Shown: positions 48,847-58,097, numbered from the stretch's first letter. The stretch: 63,697 bases of DNA from an uncultured Clostridia bacterium (GCA_947625115.1 CANQND010000007.1:1-63697), one strand, 5' to 3'. Notes: generated by a model from the sequence alone, not told the origin. Program-made: numbers and translations.

Positions 48847-50220
48847 GTGTATATGAAAACTTTCAAAGGCGGTTTTCATGTGCCGGACAGAAAGGACCTG
48901 ACGGCGGGAGTGAGCATCGAAGATATGCCCGTTGTTACCGATTACTTCGTTTCGGTGTCACAGCACATAGGAAAACCAGCGCAACCCGTTGTAAAGGCGG
49001 GAGATGAAGTTGTCGAAGGACAGTTGATTGCCGAGGCAAACGGCTTGATTTCGGCAAATATTCATTCGCCCGTCTGCGGCGAGGTTGTGGAAATAGTCAA
49101 GCGCAAAAACGCGCAGGGCGCGCTTGTCGATTGTATTCACATAAAGTCCAACGGCAAGCAAGACAAGTTTACGTTGCCTCCTTTGGCGGCGTTCTCCGCG
49201 GTAAAAACGGACGGCGACGTTTCGTACGAAAGCGTCACTTCCGAACAGATCGTGGAGCGTATTCGCGAGGCGGGTATCGTCGGTATGGGCGGAGCGGGTT
49301 TTCCCACGGCGGTAAAATTGCAGCCGAAAGACCCCGTTGACAGTCTTATCATAAACGCCGCCGAATGTGAACCGTATCTCAACTGCGACAATCGTCTGTT
49401 GATTGAGCGTACGGCAGAGTTCCTTGCGGGCGTACGTCTGCTTGCCAAGGCGATAGGCGTTACCAACGTCTACATAGGCATAGAGGCAAACAAGCAGGAA
49501 GCCTACAACAAACTTCTGGAACAATCGGGCGTTATTGCCGACTCCAAAGAAGCGTTGCAAAACCGCAAAGAGGGCGACATAGTAGTCGTTCTGCTCAAAG
49601 CAAAATATCCGCAAGGCGCGGAAAAAACGCTAATCAAGGCTTGCCTCAACCGCGAGGTACCCGTAGGCGGTCTGCCCGCCGCAGTGGGTTGTATCGTGGA
49701 CAACGTAGGCACGGCTTACGCCGTGTGGGACGCTGTGGTAAACGGTGTAACGCTTCACAAACGTCTTATGACGGTAAGCGGCGACGGCATTGCAAATCCC
49801 AAAAACCTCGAAGTTGCAATCGGTACTCCGTTGTCGGCTGTGGTGGAACTTTGCGGCGGGCTGCGCGAAAACACCGTAAAACTTATCAGCGGCGGTCCGA
49901 TGATGGGGTTCAGCCTTATGGATTTGGACGTTTCCGTTTCCAAGACGGATAGCGGCTTTTTGGCGTTGACGGATAAAGAAGCGAGTTCTTTGTTGCCCAC
50001 GCCCTGTATCAATTGCGGACGTTGCGCGGCGGTATGCCCGATGAAACTTATGCCGATGTACATCGACTTTTACACGACCGTCGGCGACACCGAAAATGCC
50101 GTCAAGTACGGCGCGCTCAACTGCTTCGAGTGCGGCACGTGCGCCTATGTGTGTCCTGCCAAACGCCCGATAGTGCAGAGCGTTCGACTTACCAAAATCA
50201 AAGCAAAGGAGAAAAAATAG
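48847..50220 (+). CDS. rnfC: Rnf electron transport complex subunit C
   Basis: 457 residues. RnfC is the NADH-binding iron-sulfur subunit of the sodium- or proton-pumping ferredoxin:NAD oxidoreductase. Opening KTFKGGFHVPDRKD; NADH/FMN-type glycine loop GIVGMGGAGFPTAVKLQPKD; two 4Fe-4S clusters in TPCINCGRCAAVCPMKL and NCFECGTCAYVCPAKRP near residues 385-435. GTG 48847 is six bases after AAAGGAG; ATG 48853 is the alternative, two codons later. First gene of a six-gene operon in the order CDGEAB, typical of Clostridia. Confidence 0.96.
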   Translation: MYMKTFKGGFHVPDRKDLTAGVSIEDMPVVTDYFVSVSQHIGKPAQPVVKAGDEVVEGQLIAEANGLISANIHSPVCGEVVEIVKRKNAQGALVDCIHIKSNGKQDKFTLPPLAAFSAVKTDGDVSYESVTSEQIVERIREAGIVGMGGAGFPTAVKLQPKDPVDSLIINAAECEPYLNCDNRLLIERTAEFLAGVRLLAKAIGVTNVYIGIEANKQEAYNKLLEQSGVIADSKEALQNRKEGDIVVVLLKAKYPQGAEKTLIKACLNREVPVGGLPAAVGCIVDNVGTAYAVWDAVVNGVTLHKRLMTVSGDGIANPKNLEVAIGTPLSAVVELCGGLRENTVKLISGGPMMGFSLMDLDVSVSKTDSGFLALTDKEASSLLPTPCINCGRCAAVCPMKLMPMYIDFYTTVGDTENAVKYGALNCFECGTCAYVCPAKRPIVQSVRLTKIKAKEKK

Positions 50221-50221
50221 T

Positions 50222-51400
50222 ATGGCTAACTACATATATTCGAGTTCTCCGCAAATAAAATCTCCGCGTACCACTCGTCGGATAATGATCGACGTTTGCA
50301 TTGCGTTGCTTCCCGCGTGCATTGCAGGCTGTATCCTTATGGGAACCGCCAACTTGGCTTACGCTTCGCTCGGCGCGCTGTCCTTTATGCACCTTGCCAT
50401 TTGTTGCATAACGTCCGTTGCGTCCGAGTGGATATTCTTGCTGTGCTGCAAAAAGCCCTTTAAGCAGATACTCAAAGAATTTGACTTTACCTCTCTTGTT
50501 ACGGGTATGCTTATCGGAATGAATTTGTATCCCACTTCCAAGTGGTACGTAGGCATTTTTGCAAGCATATTTGCCATAGTGGTGGTAAAAATGCTGTTCG
50601 GCGGTACGGGCAAAAACCTTGTGAACCCCGCCATCGCGGGCAGAGTTTTCGCGTTTATCGCATTCGGAGCGGCGTTCGGCGGCGTTATGCACTACGCCAA
50701 CCCCAATTTGCTCGGCAATCCCGTTGAGATAACTTCCGCCATTTCGCACGGAAAGGTCACCGCGGGCGCAACGCCTTTGCAAGTACTGCTGGGCGGAACA
50801 AGCGTGCAGAACGCAACGAGTACTTTGACCAATCTCGATTTGTTCCTCGGAACGGGCGTTGCGGGTTGCATAGGCGAAACGTGCAAACTCGCGCTCATCG
50901 CGGGCGGTGTTTACCTCGTTATTCGCGGCGTGCTTAACTTCCGTTGGCCCATTGTGTACATCGCAACGACGGGGTTGGTAACGGTGCTTATCACTTGGAT
51001 AGAAAGCGGCTTCAACTCCGACGGCAAATTTATTCCGTCATTGCTTGGTGACGCAAGCAGATTTGCAGACGCGTGGAGCGTGTTCCTGCCGAGCATTTTG
51101 AGCGGCGGACTTATTCTCGGCGCGATATTTATGGCTACGGACTACGTTACAACTCCCAATACCAAATTAGGCAACTACATCTATTTCGCGTTTTTGGGCG
51201 TTTTGACGGCGGTTTTGCGCAAGGCGATCAAGGGAGAAGCGGTGTCCTTTGCAATTTTGCTCGGCAACCTGCTCGTTCCCCTGTTTGATTTGTACATTCG
51301 TCGCAAGCCTTTCGGCTACGTAAAGCCCGAAAGAAAACCTCGCAAAAAGGTTGTCAAACAACCCGCGTCGGACGAAACCGTAGTAAAGGAGGGTGAGTGA
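50222..51400 (+). CDS. rnfD: Rnf electron transport complex subunit D
   Basis: 392 residues, eight to ten membrane helices. The covalent FMN site is in VTAGATPLQVLLGG (Thr of the GAT motif). It passes electrons across the membrane between RnfC/B and RnfG. Family segments: SPQIKSPRTTRRIMIDVCIA at the start, GGTGKNLVNPAIAGRVFAFI, FIPSLLGDASRFADAW and ATDYVTTPNT. It begins one base after rnfC. The tail is basic and cytoplasmic. Confidence 0.96.
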   Translation: MANYIYSSSPQIKSPRTTRRIMIDVCIALLPACIAGCILMGTANLAYASLGALSFMHLAICCITSVASEWIFLLCCKKPFKQILKEFDFTSLVTGMLIGMNLYPTSKWYVGIFASIFAIVVVKMLFGGTGKNLVNPAIAGRVFAFIAFGAAFGGVMHYANPNLLGNPVEITSAISHGKVTAGATPLQVLLGGTSVQNATSTLTNLDLFLGTGVAGCIGETCKLALIAGGVYLVIRGVLNFRWPIVYIATTGLVTVLITWIESGFNSDGKFIPSLLGDASRFADAWSVFLPSILSGGLILGAIFMATDYVTTPNTKLGNYIYFAFLGVLTAVLRKAIKGEAVSFAILLGNLLVPLFDLYIRRKPFGYVKPERKPRKKVVKQPASDETVVKEGE

Positions 51401-51401
51401 T

Positions 51402-52712
51402 ATGTCGGAAAAGACCAAAAAACCTGCTAATCCCGCGCTTATCGCCGCCGTAAAAGCGGTAGCCGTGTTGGTGTGCATATGCGTGGTTTGCGTGGCGTTG
51501 CTCGCCGTATTAAACGAAGTTCTGTACATTAGCGACGACGAACGGCTTGCGCGCGCAATGAGCAAAATTTACCCCGACTACGAACTCGATACCGAGTTCA
51601 GCGCAGATTTGAATAACACAAACGCGCCTGACGGACAAATAAAAAATGTTTATAGATCTCGCGACGGAGCGTACATAATCGAAGCTTTGGGAAAAGGCGG
51701 TTATCAAAACGGTTCCGTTACTCTTTACGTTGTCGTCAAGAGCGACGCAACGATATTCGGTTGGGCTGTAAAGGAAAACGACAAGCAGTCCTATATCGAC
51801 CGCGTACCCGCCACTGCCGGCAAGACTTGGTACGTCGGCAGACGAGTGGACGAAGATCTCCAATTGGATATGACGGGCGCAACGGTGGCAATGACTTCCA
51901 CGGCAATCTACAACGCGGTCAAAACGGCGGCTTGGTATTGCCTCAACACCGAAAGCGTCAAAAACGAACTTGGCTTGATAGACAAAGTTGCTCTCGCGAC
52001 AGACGTCGTTAAGCAACTGTTGGGCGAAGAATATGCCGACTACAAGTTCTCCACTGCAAATATTCACCAAAACGCAACGGTGGCGGCAGATGATCCCGCG
52101 GAGCAACCCGTTAAATTTATGGATCTGATCTCTCCCGCGGACTATCCGTTGGCTTACTTGCTTGTCGGAGAAAAAGCGGACAGCGATAACGGCATTATGG
52201 CTTACGTGTACGGCAACGAAGACGCTTACGAGGCGGTCGCCGTCAAAGAGAACGGAACTGTCGTTTCGACAAGCGGTATGGAGGAAAAAGCCGAACTGTT
52301 GCAAAGCATAACCGACCACAGGGTAATTGCCGTTAAGATAGGCAATCAAATGCGCTATGCCGTTATTCACTCCTACGTGGAAGATGGCGACAACGTTAAG
52401 TACACCGTTTCCGGTTTGAAGTTCGCCTCATATCCGAACTCCTATATACTCGAAGTGGTGGTAAAGGGCGTCGATTCAAAAGGCACTGTTCAATCGGTAA
52501 CGGCGACGGTGAGCGGCTTTGTGAGCGGTATGCCGAGCGAAAGCAATGCGAACGTGCTGTTAACTCAACTTAACGGCGCAACTGCCGACACGGTGTTGGA
52601 ACTGTACACTTCCCACAAGGCAAGCGGCGCAACCAACTCTTCGGATATAATTGCGGCTGCCGTTTTGGCGGTACTCAACGACTTCGACGCAAAACTTGCG
52701 TCGGGAAATTAA
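51402..52712 (+). CDS. rnfG: Rnf electron transport complex subunit G (extended)
   Basis: 436 residues. One N-terminal membrane helix (AVAVLVCICVVCVALLAVL) anchors an extracytoplasmic FMN domain whose attachment motif is LDMTGATVAMTSTAIYNAV (flavin on the last Thr of TGAT). Usual RnfG is about 190-220 residues; here about 230 extra residues follow the first FMN domain. The extra part includes a second domain that looks related (YAVIHSYVEDGDNVKYTVSG ... VKGVDSKGTVQSVTATVSGF) but lacks a clear TGAT. ATG 51402 follows AGGAGGGTGAGTG. The start is close to the rnfD stop. Confidence 0.9.
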   Translation: MSEKTKKPANPALIAAVKAVAVLVCICVVCVALLAVLNEVLYISDDERLARAMSKIYPDYELDTEFSADLNNTNAPDGQIKNVYRSRDGAYIIEALGKGGYQNGSVTLYVVVKSDATIFGWAVKENDKQSYIDRVPATAGKTWYVGRRVDEDLQLDMTGATVAMTSTAIYNAVKTAAWYCLNTESVKNELGLIDKVALATDVVKQLLGEEYADYKFSTANIHQNATVAADDPAEQPVKFMDLISPADYPLAYLLVGEKADSDNGIMAYVYGNEDAYEAVAVKENGTVVSTSGMEEKAELLQSITDHRVIAVKIGNQMRYAVIHSYVEDGDNVKYTVSGLKFASYPNSYILEVVVKGVDSKGTVQSVTATVSGFVSGMPSESNANVLLTQLNGATADTVLELYTSHKASGATNSSDIIAAAVLAVLNDFDAKLASGN

Positions 52713-52725
52713 GGAGGACGCAAAT

Positions 52726-53397
52726 ATGAAATTACAAAGATTTAAGGAAATTGCTCTTGACGGAACCGTCCGTCAAAACCCCACTCTCCGTCTTGTTCTC
52801 GGCACATGTCCTACGCTCGCCCTTACAACGGCGGCTATGGACTGCCTCGGAATGGGCGCGGCGGTAATATTTGTGTTGGTGTTCAGCAACCTGATAATTT
52901 CGTTGTTGCGCAACGTCATTCCCGACAAAGTGCGTATCCCCTGCTTTATCGTTATCATAGCGACGTTTGTTACCGTGGTATCGATGTTCATCGAGGCGTT
53001 TTTGCCCTCGCTGTACGAAAGTTTGGGTATGTACCTTGCGTTGATAGTAGTCAATTGCATAATTTTGGGACGTGCGGAGAGTTTTGCAAGCCACAATCCC
53101 GTGTTGGATTCCGTCTGCGACGGCTTGTTTATGGGAATTGGCTTTACTCTTTCCATAACTCTTATGGGAATTGTCCGCGAAGTACTCGGCAAAGGAACTC
53201 TTTTCGGAGCGACGCTTTGGAACTTCAAAATCGAATTTTTTGCCAAACCCGCAGGCGCGTTCCTCACTTACGCTTTGTTTATTGCCATCTTCAACGTGTG
53301 CTATAACGCGGTGGAGCGCAAGCTCAAACACAAAGCGGGCGAACAAAAACACAAGGCGGAAGTCGCCGCGGAAAATACAGCGGCTAAGGAGGCATAA
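52726..53397 (+). CDS. rnfE: Rnf electron transport complex subunit E
   Basis: 223 residues with six membrane helices. RnfE and RnfA are paralogous core channel subunits that hold an iron-sulfur centre between them. NPTLRLVLGTCPTLALTT carries the conserved Cys; VVNCIILGRAESFASHNPVL carries the second. A basic, Ala-rich tail (KHKAGEQKHKAEVAAEN) extends it. TAAGGAGGACGCAAAT precedes the ATG. Two bases separate it from rnfA. Confidence 0.96.
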   Translation: MKLQRFKEIALDGTVRQNPTLRLVLGTCPTLALTTAAMDCLGMGAAVIFVLVFSNLIISLLRNVIPDKVRIPCFIVIIATFVTVVSMFIEAFLPSLYESLGMYLALIVVNCIILGRAESFASHNPVLDSVCDGLFMGIGFTLSITLMGIVREVLGKGTLFGATLWNFKIEFFAKPAGAFLTYALFIAIFNVCYNAVERKLKHKAGEQKHKAEVAAENTAAKEA

Positions 53398-53399
53398 CT

Positions 53400-54041
53400 A
53401 TGGACGTATTCGGAATTATTGTAGCTGCGCTTTTTGCAGATAACTTTGTTCTCTCACAGTTTTTGGGAATATGCCCTTTCCTCGGTGTTTCCAAAAAGAT
53501 CAGCTCGGCGGCGGGAATGGGTCTTGCCGTTACCGCGGTTATGGTCATCACCTGCGCGATCACTTACCCCATCTACACGTTCTTGCTTGCTCCTATGGGG
53601 TTGGAATATCTGAGCATTTTGGTGTTCATCTTGTTGATTGCCTCTTTGGTACAGATACTTGAAATGGTGCTGAAACGTTTCAGCCCGGGGCTGTACTCCG
53701 CAATGGGAATTTACCTCCCCTTGGTAACTACCAACTGCGCGATACTCGGTATCGCCAAGATAGTTACCGCAACGGTAACCTCTGCCGAAGAAGCGGGTTA
53801 TTCGTTCGGCGAGGTGTTCTTCGGTCATTACGTAAAAGTAAATATGGCACTCGGCTACGGCGAGGCGGTTTTGAGCGGACTGTTCTACGGGTTGGGATTT
53901 ACTCTTGCAATAGTTTTGCTTGCAGGTCTGCGCCAAAAGGCGGACAAACTGCACGTGGCAAAGGCTTTGAAAGGTTTCCCGATAACGATGCTTGTCGCTT
54001 GCTTTATGGCAATGGCATTCTATGTGTTCACGTTGATTTAA
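53400..54041 (+). CDS. rnfA: Rnf electron transport complex subunit A
   Basis: 213 residues with six membrane helices. Typical segments are DNFVLSQFLGICPFLGVSKK (conserved Cys) and LPLVTTNCAILGIAKI (second conserved Cys), mirroring RnfE in opposite topology. Partner of RnfE in the transmembrane electron path. GCTAAGGAGGCATAACT precedes the ATG. Confidence 0.97.
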   Translation: MDVFGIIVAALFADNFVLSQFLGICPFLGVSKKISSAAGMGLAVTAVMVITCAITYPIYTFLLAPMGLEYLSILVFILLIASLVQILEMVLKRFSPGLYSAMGIYLPLVTTNCAILGIAKIVTATVTSAEEAGYSFGEVFFGHYVKVNMALGYGEAVLSGLFYGLGFTLAIVLLAGLRQKADKLHVAKALKGFPITMLVACFMAMAFYVFTLI

Positions 54042-54051
54042 GGAGGTTGTA

Positions 54052-54927
54052 ATGACAAACTTGATTCTTGCAGTAGGACGCGAATTTCAGTGGACAACCG
54101 TGCTTGTTGCATTGGCGATAGCATTTGGGTTTTCTCTCGTGTTGGGAATACTGATTTTGCTCATCAACAAGTTTACGCAAGTTAAGGAAGATCCGCGCAT
54201 AAAGGAAGTGGAAAAATGTCTTGCGGGCGCAAATTGCGGCGCGTGCGGTTATCCCGGTTGCGCAGGTTTCGCCAAAGCGTTGGTGGAGGGCAAAGCCAAT
54301 CTCGATAGTTGCGGACAAACCCCCACAGACAAACGTATCGAAATAAGCAATATCTTGGGTATAGAAGTTAGCGGCAATGCCGAACCGACGATCGCCGTTG
54401 TAGGCTGCTCTGGCGGCGTTAAATGCCAAGACAAGTACGAATATCAAGGCTACGGAGATTGCGTCAGTCAGAATTTGCTTGCGGGCGGCAGAAAAGCCTG
54501 CGAAGTGGGTTGTATGGGCGCGGGAAGTTGCGTTGACGCTTGTCCCTACCACGCAATCGAATGTCGCGAGGGTTATGCGCACGTCGATCCCGAACTGTGT
54601 CGCAGTTGCGGACTGTGTATCCAAACCTGTCCCAAGAGCCTCATCAAGCGCGTACCCGTTTCCGCAAAGGTGTATGTGGCATGCTCCACGCAGTGTCGCG
54701 GCAAGGACGTTATGTCCAAGTGTCAGGCGGGTTGCATTGCTTGCGGCAAATGCGAGCGTAACTGCCCCGTCGGCGCGATACATCTTGTCAACAACGTACC
54801 AATCATCGATTACAGCAAGTGTATCCATTGCTACAAATGTTTGGAGGGTTGCCCCCGTCATTGCATAAAATACGTGTATCCCGAGGACGTGCCAAACAGC
54901 AGCGAAACCGCCGAACAGGCAAAATAA
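54052..54927 (+). CDS. rnfB: Rnf electron transport complex subunit B (ferredoxin-type)
   Basis: 291 residues. One N-terminal helix, then the NCGACGYPGCAGFAKAL cluster domain (near 63-80), followed by four ferredoxin-like 4Fe-4S motifs (CMGAGSCVDACPYHAIEC, CRSCGLCIQTCP, CIACGKCERNCP, CIHCYKCLEGCP). RnfB accepts electrons from reduced ferredoxin and is the entry point of the complex. This matches clostridial RnfB with extra clusters. Ends the operon; the terminator lies at 54941. Confidence 0.96.
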   Translation: MTNLILAVGREFQWTTVLVALAIAFGFSLVLGILILLINKFTQVKEDPRIKEVEKCLAGANCGACGYPGCAGFAKALVEGKANLDSCGQTPTDKRIEISNILGIEVSGNAEPTIAVVGCSGGVKCQDKYEYQGYGDCVSQNLLAGGRKACEVGCMGAGSCVDACPYHAIECREGYAHVDPELCRSCGLCIQTCPKSLIKRVPVSAKVYVACSTQCRGKDVMSKCQAGCIACGKCERNCPVGAIHLVNNVPIIDYSKCIHCYKCLEGCPRHCIKYVYPEDVPNSSETAEQAK

Positions 54928-54940
54928 CACTCAAAAAAAC

Positions 54941-54971
54941 AAAGCAGCCGCCTTTTGCGTGGCTGCTTTTT
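54941..54971 (+). terminator. Terminator of the rnf operon
   Basis: AAAGCAGCC/GGCTGCTTT perfect 9-bp stem, 11-base loop, then further T. Confidence 0.87.
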
Positions 54972-54972
54972 G

Positions 54973-55001
54973 TTGTTATTTGGCAAATTATGTGCTAAAA
55001 T
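54973..55001 (+). promoter_or_regulatory. Promoter of the yfbR-like/ABC/S41 operon
   Basis: TTGTTA (54973-54978), 17-bp spacer, TAAAAT (54996-55001), starting in the rnf terminator's T run. It gives a long leader of about 178 bases with several G+C-rich arms (for example GTTTGTTTCGT/ACGAACAAC near 55028 and 55050) and no gene. Confidence 0.55.
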
Positions 55002-55185
55002 TATATAAATCGGTTGTACGTCGGGTTTGTTTCGTTGCGCAAAGACGGTGACGAACAACGCGTCAAAGCCGTCGTTTCGGCGTATGCCGTCGCTTTTAAG
55101 AGTAACAACTCGTGCTGACGGCGGTTTCCACGAGGCGAACCGCGCAGTTGCGTAAACGGCTTTTGCACAAACAAAAGGAGCTATT

Positions 55186-55761
55186 ATGTATAAATTTTTC
55201 GCTTATCTCAACAGAATGAAGTATATCAACCGCTGGGGGCTTATGCACTCCAATATGACGGAAAACATAATGGAACACAGTCAGCAGGTAGCGGTTGTGG
55301 CGCACGCTTTGGCAACCATATCCAACGTGTATTTCGGCGGAAATCTCAATGCGGACAAAATTGCCGTCAAAGCGTTGTTTCACGAAACGAGCGAGGTTTT
55401 GACGGGCGATTTGCCTACGCCCATAAAATATTTCAACCCCGAAATTCGCGACGCTTACAAAAGTTTGGAGCATTACAGCAACGAGCGGTTGCTTACTCAT
55501 TTGCCGAAAGAACTTGCCGATAGCTATGCCGAGATAATCAACGACGCCGACAGCGTAGAACATCGATTTGTTAAGTACGCGGACAAGATTTGCGCGTATA
55601 TCAAATGTCTTGACGAACTCAAAATGTCCAATTCGGAGTTCTCCAAGGCGGAAAAGACCATTCTCGAAGAAATTCGCGCCTACAACAGCCCCGAAGTAGA
55701 TTACTTTTTGGATAACTTTATCGAGGCGTACAAGCTCACTTTGGACGAATTGGAAGAATGA
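55186..55761 (+). CDS. 5'-deoxynucleotidase, YfbR-like HD protein
   Basis: 191 residues. YfbR-type HD phosphohydrolases convert dNMPs to deoxynucleosides. The family set is clear: MEHSQQVAVVAHALA (His), ALFHETSEVLTGDLPTPIKY and NDADSVEHRFVKYADKICAY. The second motif reads His-Glu where the E. coli enzyme has His-Asp; a Glu ligand may be normal in Clostridia or may alter metal preference. AAAAGGAGCTATT precedes the ATG. It overlaps the ABC gene by four bases, a firm sign of joint translation. Confidence 0.87.
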   Translation: MYKFFAYLNRMKYINRWGLMHSNMTENIMEHSQQVAVVAHALATISNVYFGGNLNADKIAVKALFHETSEVLTGDLPTPIKYFNPEIRDAYKSLEHYSNERLLTHLPKELADSYAEIINDADSVEHRFVKYADKICAYIKCLDELKMSNSEFSKAEKTILEEIRAYNSPEVDYFLDNFIEAYKLTLDELEE

Positions 55762-56435
55762 TAGAGTTCAAAGACGTGCATTTGCAATATCCCTACGACG
55801 AGTTTGAACTGCTCAAAGGCGTAAGTTTTACGTTTACCGACGGCATAAACGTTTTGCTTGCCGATACGCAAAGCGGCAAAACGTCAATTTGCAGGCTTTT
55901 GCTCAAAGAGGTATCGGCTACAAGCGGTCGGATATATGTGGACGGCAAAGAAATAAGCAGTATTACAAATGCCAACTTGGATATACTTTATTTGCCGAAC
56001 AACCCCGTTTTTTTCGAGAAACGCAGCATATTGTATAATATTGCGTATCCCCTCAAAGTACGCAAGGCAGACAAACGCCAACGCCTTGCAATCGCTTTGC
56101 AAAGGGCGGAAAGGTTCGGGTTTGACGTAAAGGAACGGGTGAACAAACTGTCTTTGGAACGGCGCAAAATTCTCGCTATCGCCCGCGGGACGACGGTAGA
56201 GCGCAAAATCGTTATTTGGGACGATTTTTTTGAGGGGTGTTCGCCTGATTCGGTAAGAAAGGCGTTTTCGTTATTTAACGCTACGCATATTTGCGTAACG
56301 TCGGATCCGAAATTGGCTATGGGTAACGCAGTGGTGTTGGACGGCGGAAAAACGGTGTTTCAGGGAAACGCCGAAACCGCCCGTCAAAAGGTGCAAGCTC
56401 TGCAATGGCTTGCAGACAGTTTAAGGAGTAATTGA
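55758..56435 (+). CDS. Degenerate ABC-type ATPase
   Basis: 225 residues with the layout of an ABC ATP-binding subunit but altered key motifs. Walker A reads LLADTQSGKTSI, keeping GKT but with Ala where the first Gly is usual. The Q-loop region is LPNNPVFFEKRSI. The signature LSGGQ is replaced by LSLERRKI. Walker B is IVIWDDFFEG with Asp in place of the catalytic Glu. The H-loop position reads CVTSDP without His. So ATP binding seems likely but hydrolysis weak or absent. No permease is nearby; it sits between a nucleotidase and an S41 protease, overlapping both. A regulatory or structural ATPase is the best guess. Confidence 0.75.
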   Translation: MIEFKDVHLQYPYDEFELLKGVSFTFTDGINVLLADTQSGKTSICRLLLKEVSATSGRIYVDGKEISSITNANLDILYLPNNPVFFEKRSILYNIAYPLKVRKADKRQRLAIALQRAERFGFDVKERVNKLSLERRKILAIARGTTVERKIVIWDDFFEGCSPDSVRKAFSLFNATHICVTSDPKLAMGNAVVLDGGKTVFQGNAETARQKVQALQWLADSLRSN

Positions 56436-58021
56436 TGGCACAGGATTTTTTTGACGAAGAATACGAAAAAAAGCAAAAAGAACAACAAAGTCAGCAGCCG
56501 CAGGGATCGCCCGACGATTGGTACAGCCGTCCCGCGCCCGAACGCGCCAAGTCGAGCAAAAGACCGCTTTATATCGTACTTTTGTGCGTAGCGTTGATAG
56601 CGTGTTTTGCTTTGGGTTGGTTGCTCTGTTCGGTATTTCAATCCATATCGCACAGCACCGCGGACGACGCGGACGACATTCTCGATTCCGTCGTGCAGTA
56701 TCTCAAAAACAACTACTATCGCGACATAAGCGAAGAGAAATGGGTCAATGCGGTTGAGGCTTCGGGAACCGCGCTTATGCAATATGCGGGGGATCGTTTT
56801 TGTCAACTTATGTCCCCGCAAACGTACTACGATTTTTGTAATCCCACGGCAACTGCCGTCAACGAGATTTTCGGAGCGTCTTTCTTGGTAGAAGAGAATA
56901 TGGGTTTGTACGTGTCCTCCGTTACCGCCGACACTCCCGCCTACGGCGTATTGCAAAGCGGCGACATAATTTTGAAATTGAGCGATATGCGCACAAAGGC
57001 GGGCGCGCCTCCCGTTGTGGACGGAGAAACTTTTGACGAAATCGTGTTTTCCGAGTGGTCGTACACTGCGATAAAACAGATTATGGAAAGAACCTATTCC
57101 GCAACGTTCTGTTTTTTGCGTAAAAACGAAACTTCCCCTGCCGACTACGAAATTTTGTCTGCGCCGATAAGGCGCGCGGCGTTGCCCGTTCTCAACAGCA
57201 ACTACCAATACAATTTTATCGAGTTCTATTTCGGCAGAAATTACACAAACATTTCTACCGAAACCAACAAACCCGTCGGAGCGACGGTAACTACCGAGCA
57301 ACTGCGATGCCTGACGGAATTGCCTCCCGATACGGGATATATACGCATAAATGAATTTATGGATTACGTCAACGAGGAGGACGAAAAGGTTTCGTCGAGC
57401 AGCGAATTTGCCGAAGTTATGCGTTTGTTCAAGACTCTCGGGTTAAAACATCTGGTGCTTGATCTGAAAGGCAACCCGGGCGGAAACGTAGAGTACGTAA
57501 GCGAAATCGCCTCGATGTTGATAACGGACGCTCATCTGACGGACGCTCAAAAGGCGCAATTGAAAAATTCCGACGGGGAGTTGCTCATCACCTATCTCGA
57601 TATGCCCAAGCCCGCCCATATGCGACAGAACGAGTACAGGGCAAGCAGTTATGCGTACTACTTCGACGCACCCTCCGCAGAAATTTGCGACATAGCGGTG
57701 TGGACGGACGGCAACAGCGCAAGCGCGAGCGAGTTGCTCACGGGTTGTCTGCGCGACTACAAGACGGCGGTGCAAATGGGCGTGACGACCTACGGCAAGG
57801 GCATTGCTCAAACGTGGGCGGAACTTCCTTTCGAGGGCAACGTGACGGACATTCACAACAACGTTATTTCGTTCCCGTGGGCGGTGTACTACACTTGCGC
57901 AAGTTATTATTCGCCTTTGGGAATAAATATTCACGGCAAGGGTTACACGCCCGAAAGCAAGTACAACCGCCTTGAAAGTTACGAACAGCTAATGAACGCC
58001 GTAAACGAGTATTGGGGATAA
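56435..58021 (+). CDS. S41 family peptidase (C-terminal processing protease-like)
   Basis: 528 residues. A cytoplasmic acidic, Gln-rich N-terminus (about 40) leads to one membrane helix (LYIVLLCVALIACFALGWLL), so the rest is outside. A PDZ-like region follows (VTADTPAYGVLQSGDIILKL). The catalytic domain holds LVLDLKGNPGGNVEYVSEIA, the nucleophile in DGNSASASELLTG (Ser near 427) and the lysine in TYGKGIAQTW (near 455). It cuts proteins at the outer face of the membrane. ATG 56435 overlaps the ABC stop by one base; TTG 56432 is an alternative. A terminator follows. Confidence 0.9.
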   Translation: MAQDFFDEEYEKKQKEQQSQQPQGSPDDWYSRPAPERAKSSKRPLYIVLLCVALIACFALGWLLCSVFQSISHSTADDADDILDSVVQYLKNNYYRDISEEKWVNAVEASGTALMQYAGDRFCQLMSPQTYYDFCNPTATAVNEIFGASFLVEENMGLYVSSVTADTPAYGVLQSGDIILKLSDMRTKAGAPPVVDGETFDEIVFSEWSYTAIKQIMERTYSATFCFLRKNETSPADYEILSAPIRRAALPVLNSNYQYNFIEFYFGRNYTNISTETNKPVGATVTTEQLRCLTELPPDTGYIRINEFMDYVNEEDEKVSSSSEFAEVMRLFKTLGLKHLVLDLKGNPGGNVEYVSEIASMLITDAHLTDAQKAQLKNSDGELLITYLDMPKPAHMRQNEYRASSYAYYFDAPSAEICDIAVWTDGNSASASELLTGCLRDYKTAVQMGVTTYGKGIAQTWAELPFEGNVTDIHNNVISFPWAVYYTCASYYSPLGINIHGKGYTPESKYNRLESYEQLMNAVNEYWG

Positions 58022-58039
58022 ACCCCGTCAGTAAACAAC

Positions 58040-58068
58040 AAGCCGACTTCTTGGCGGAAGTCGGCTTT
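58040..58068 (+). terminator. Terminator after the S41 peptidase gene
   Basis: Perfect 11-bp stem AAGCCGACTTC/GAAGTCGGCTT with a six-base loop; the T tract is short, continuing TTTCGCTTT. Confidence 0.8.
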
Positions 58069-58097
58069 CGCTTTGTTCTGTTACCGTTAAAACTTTT

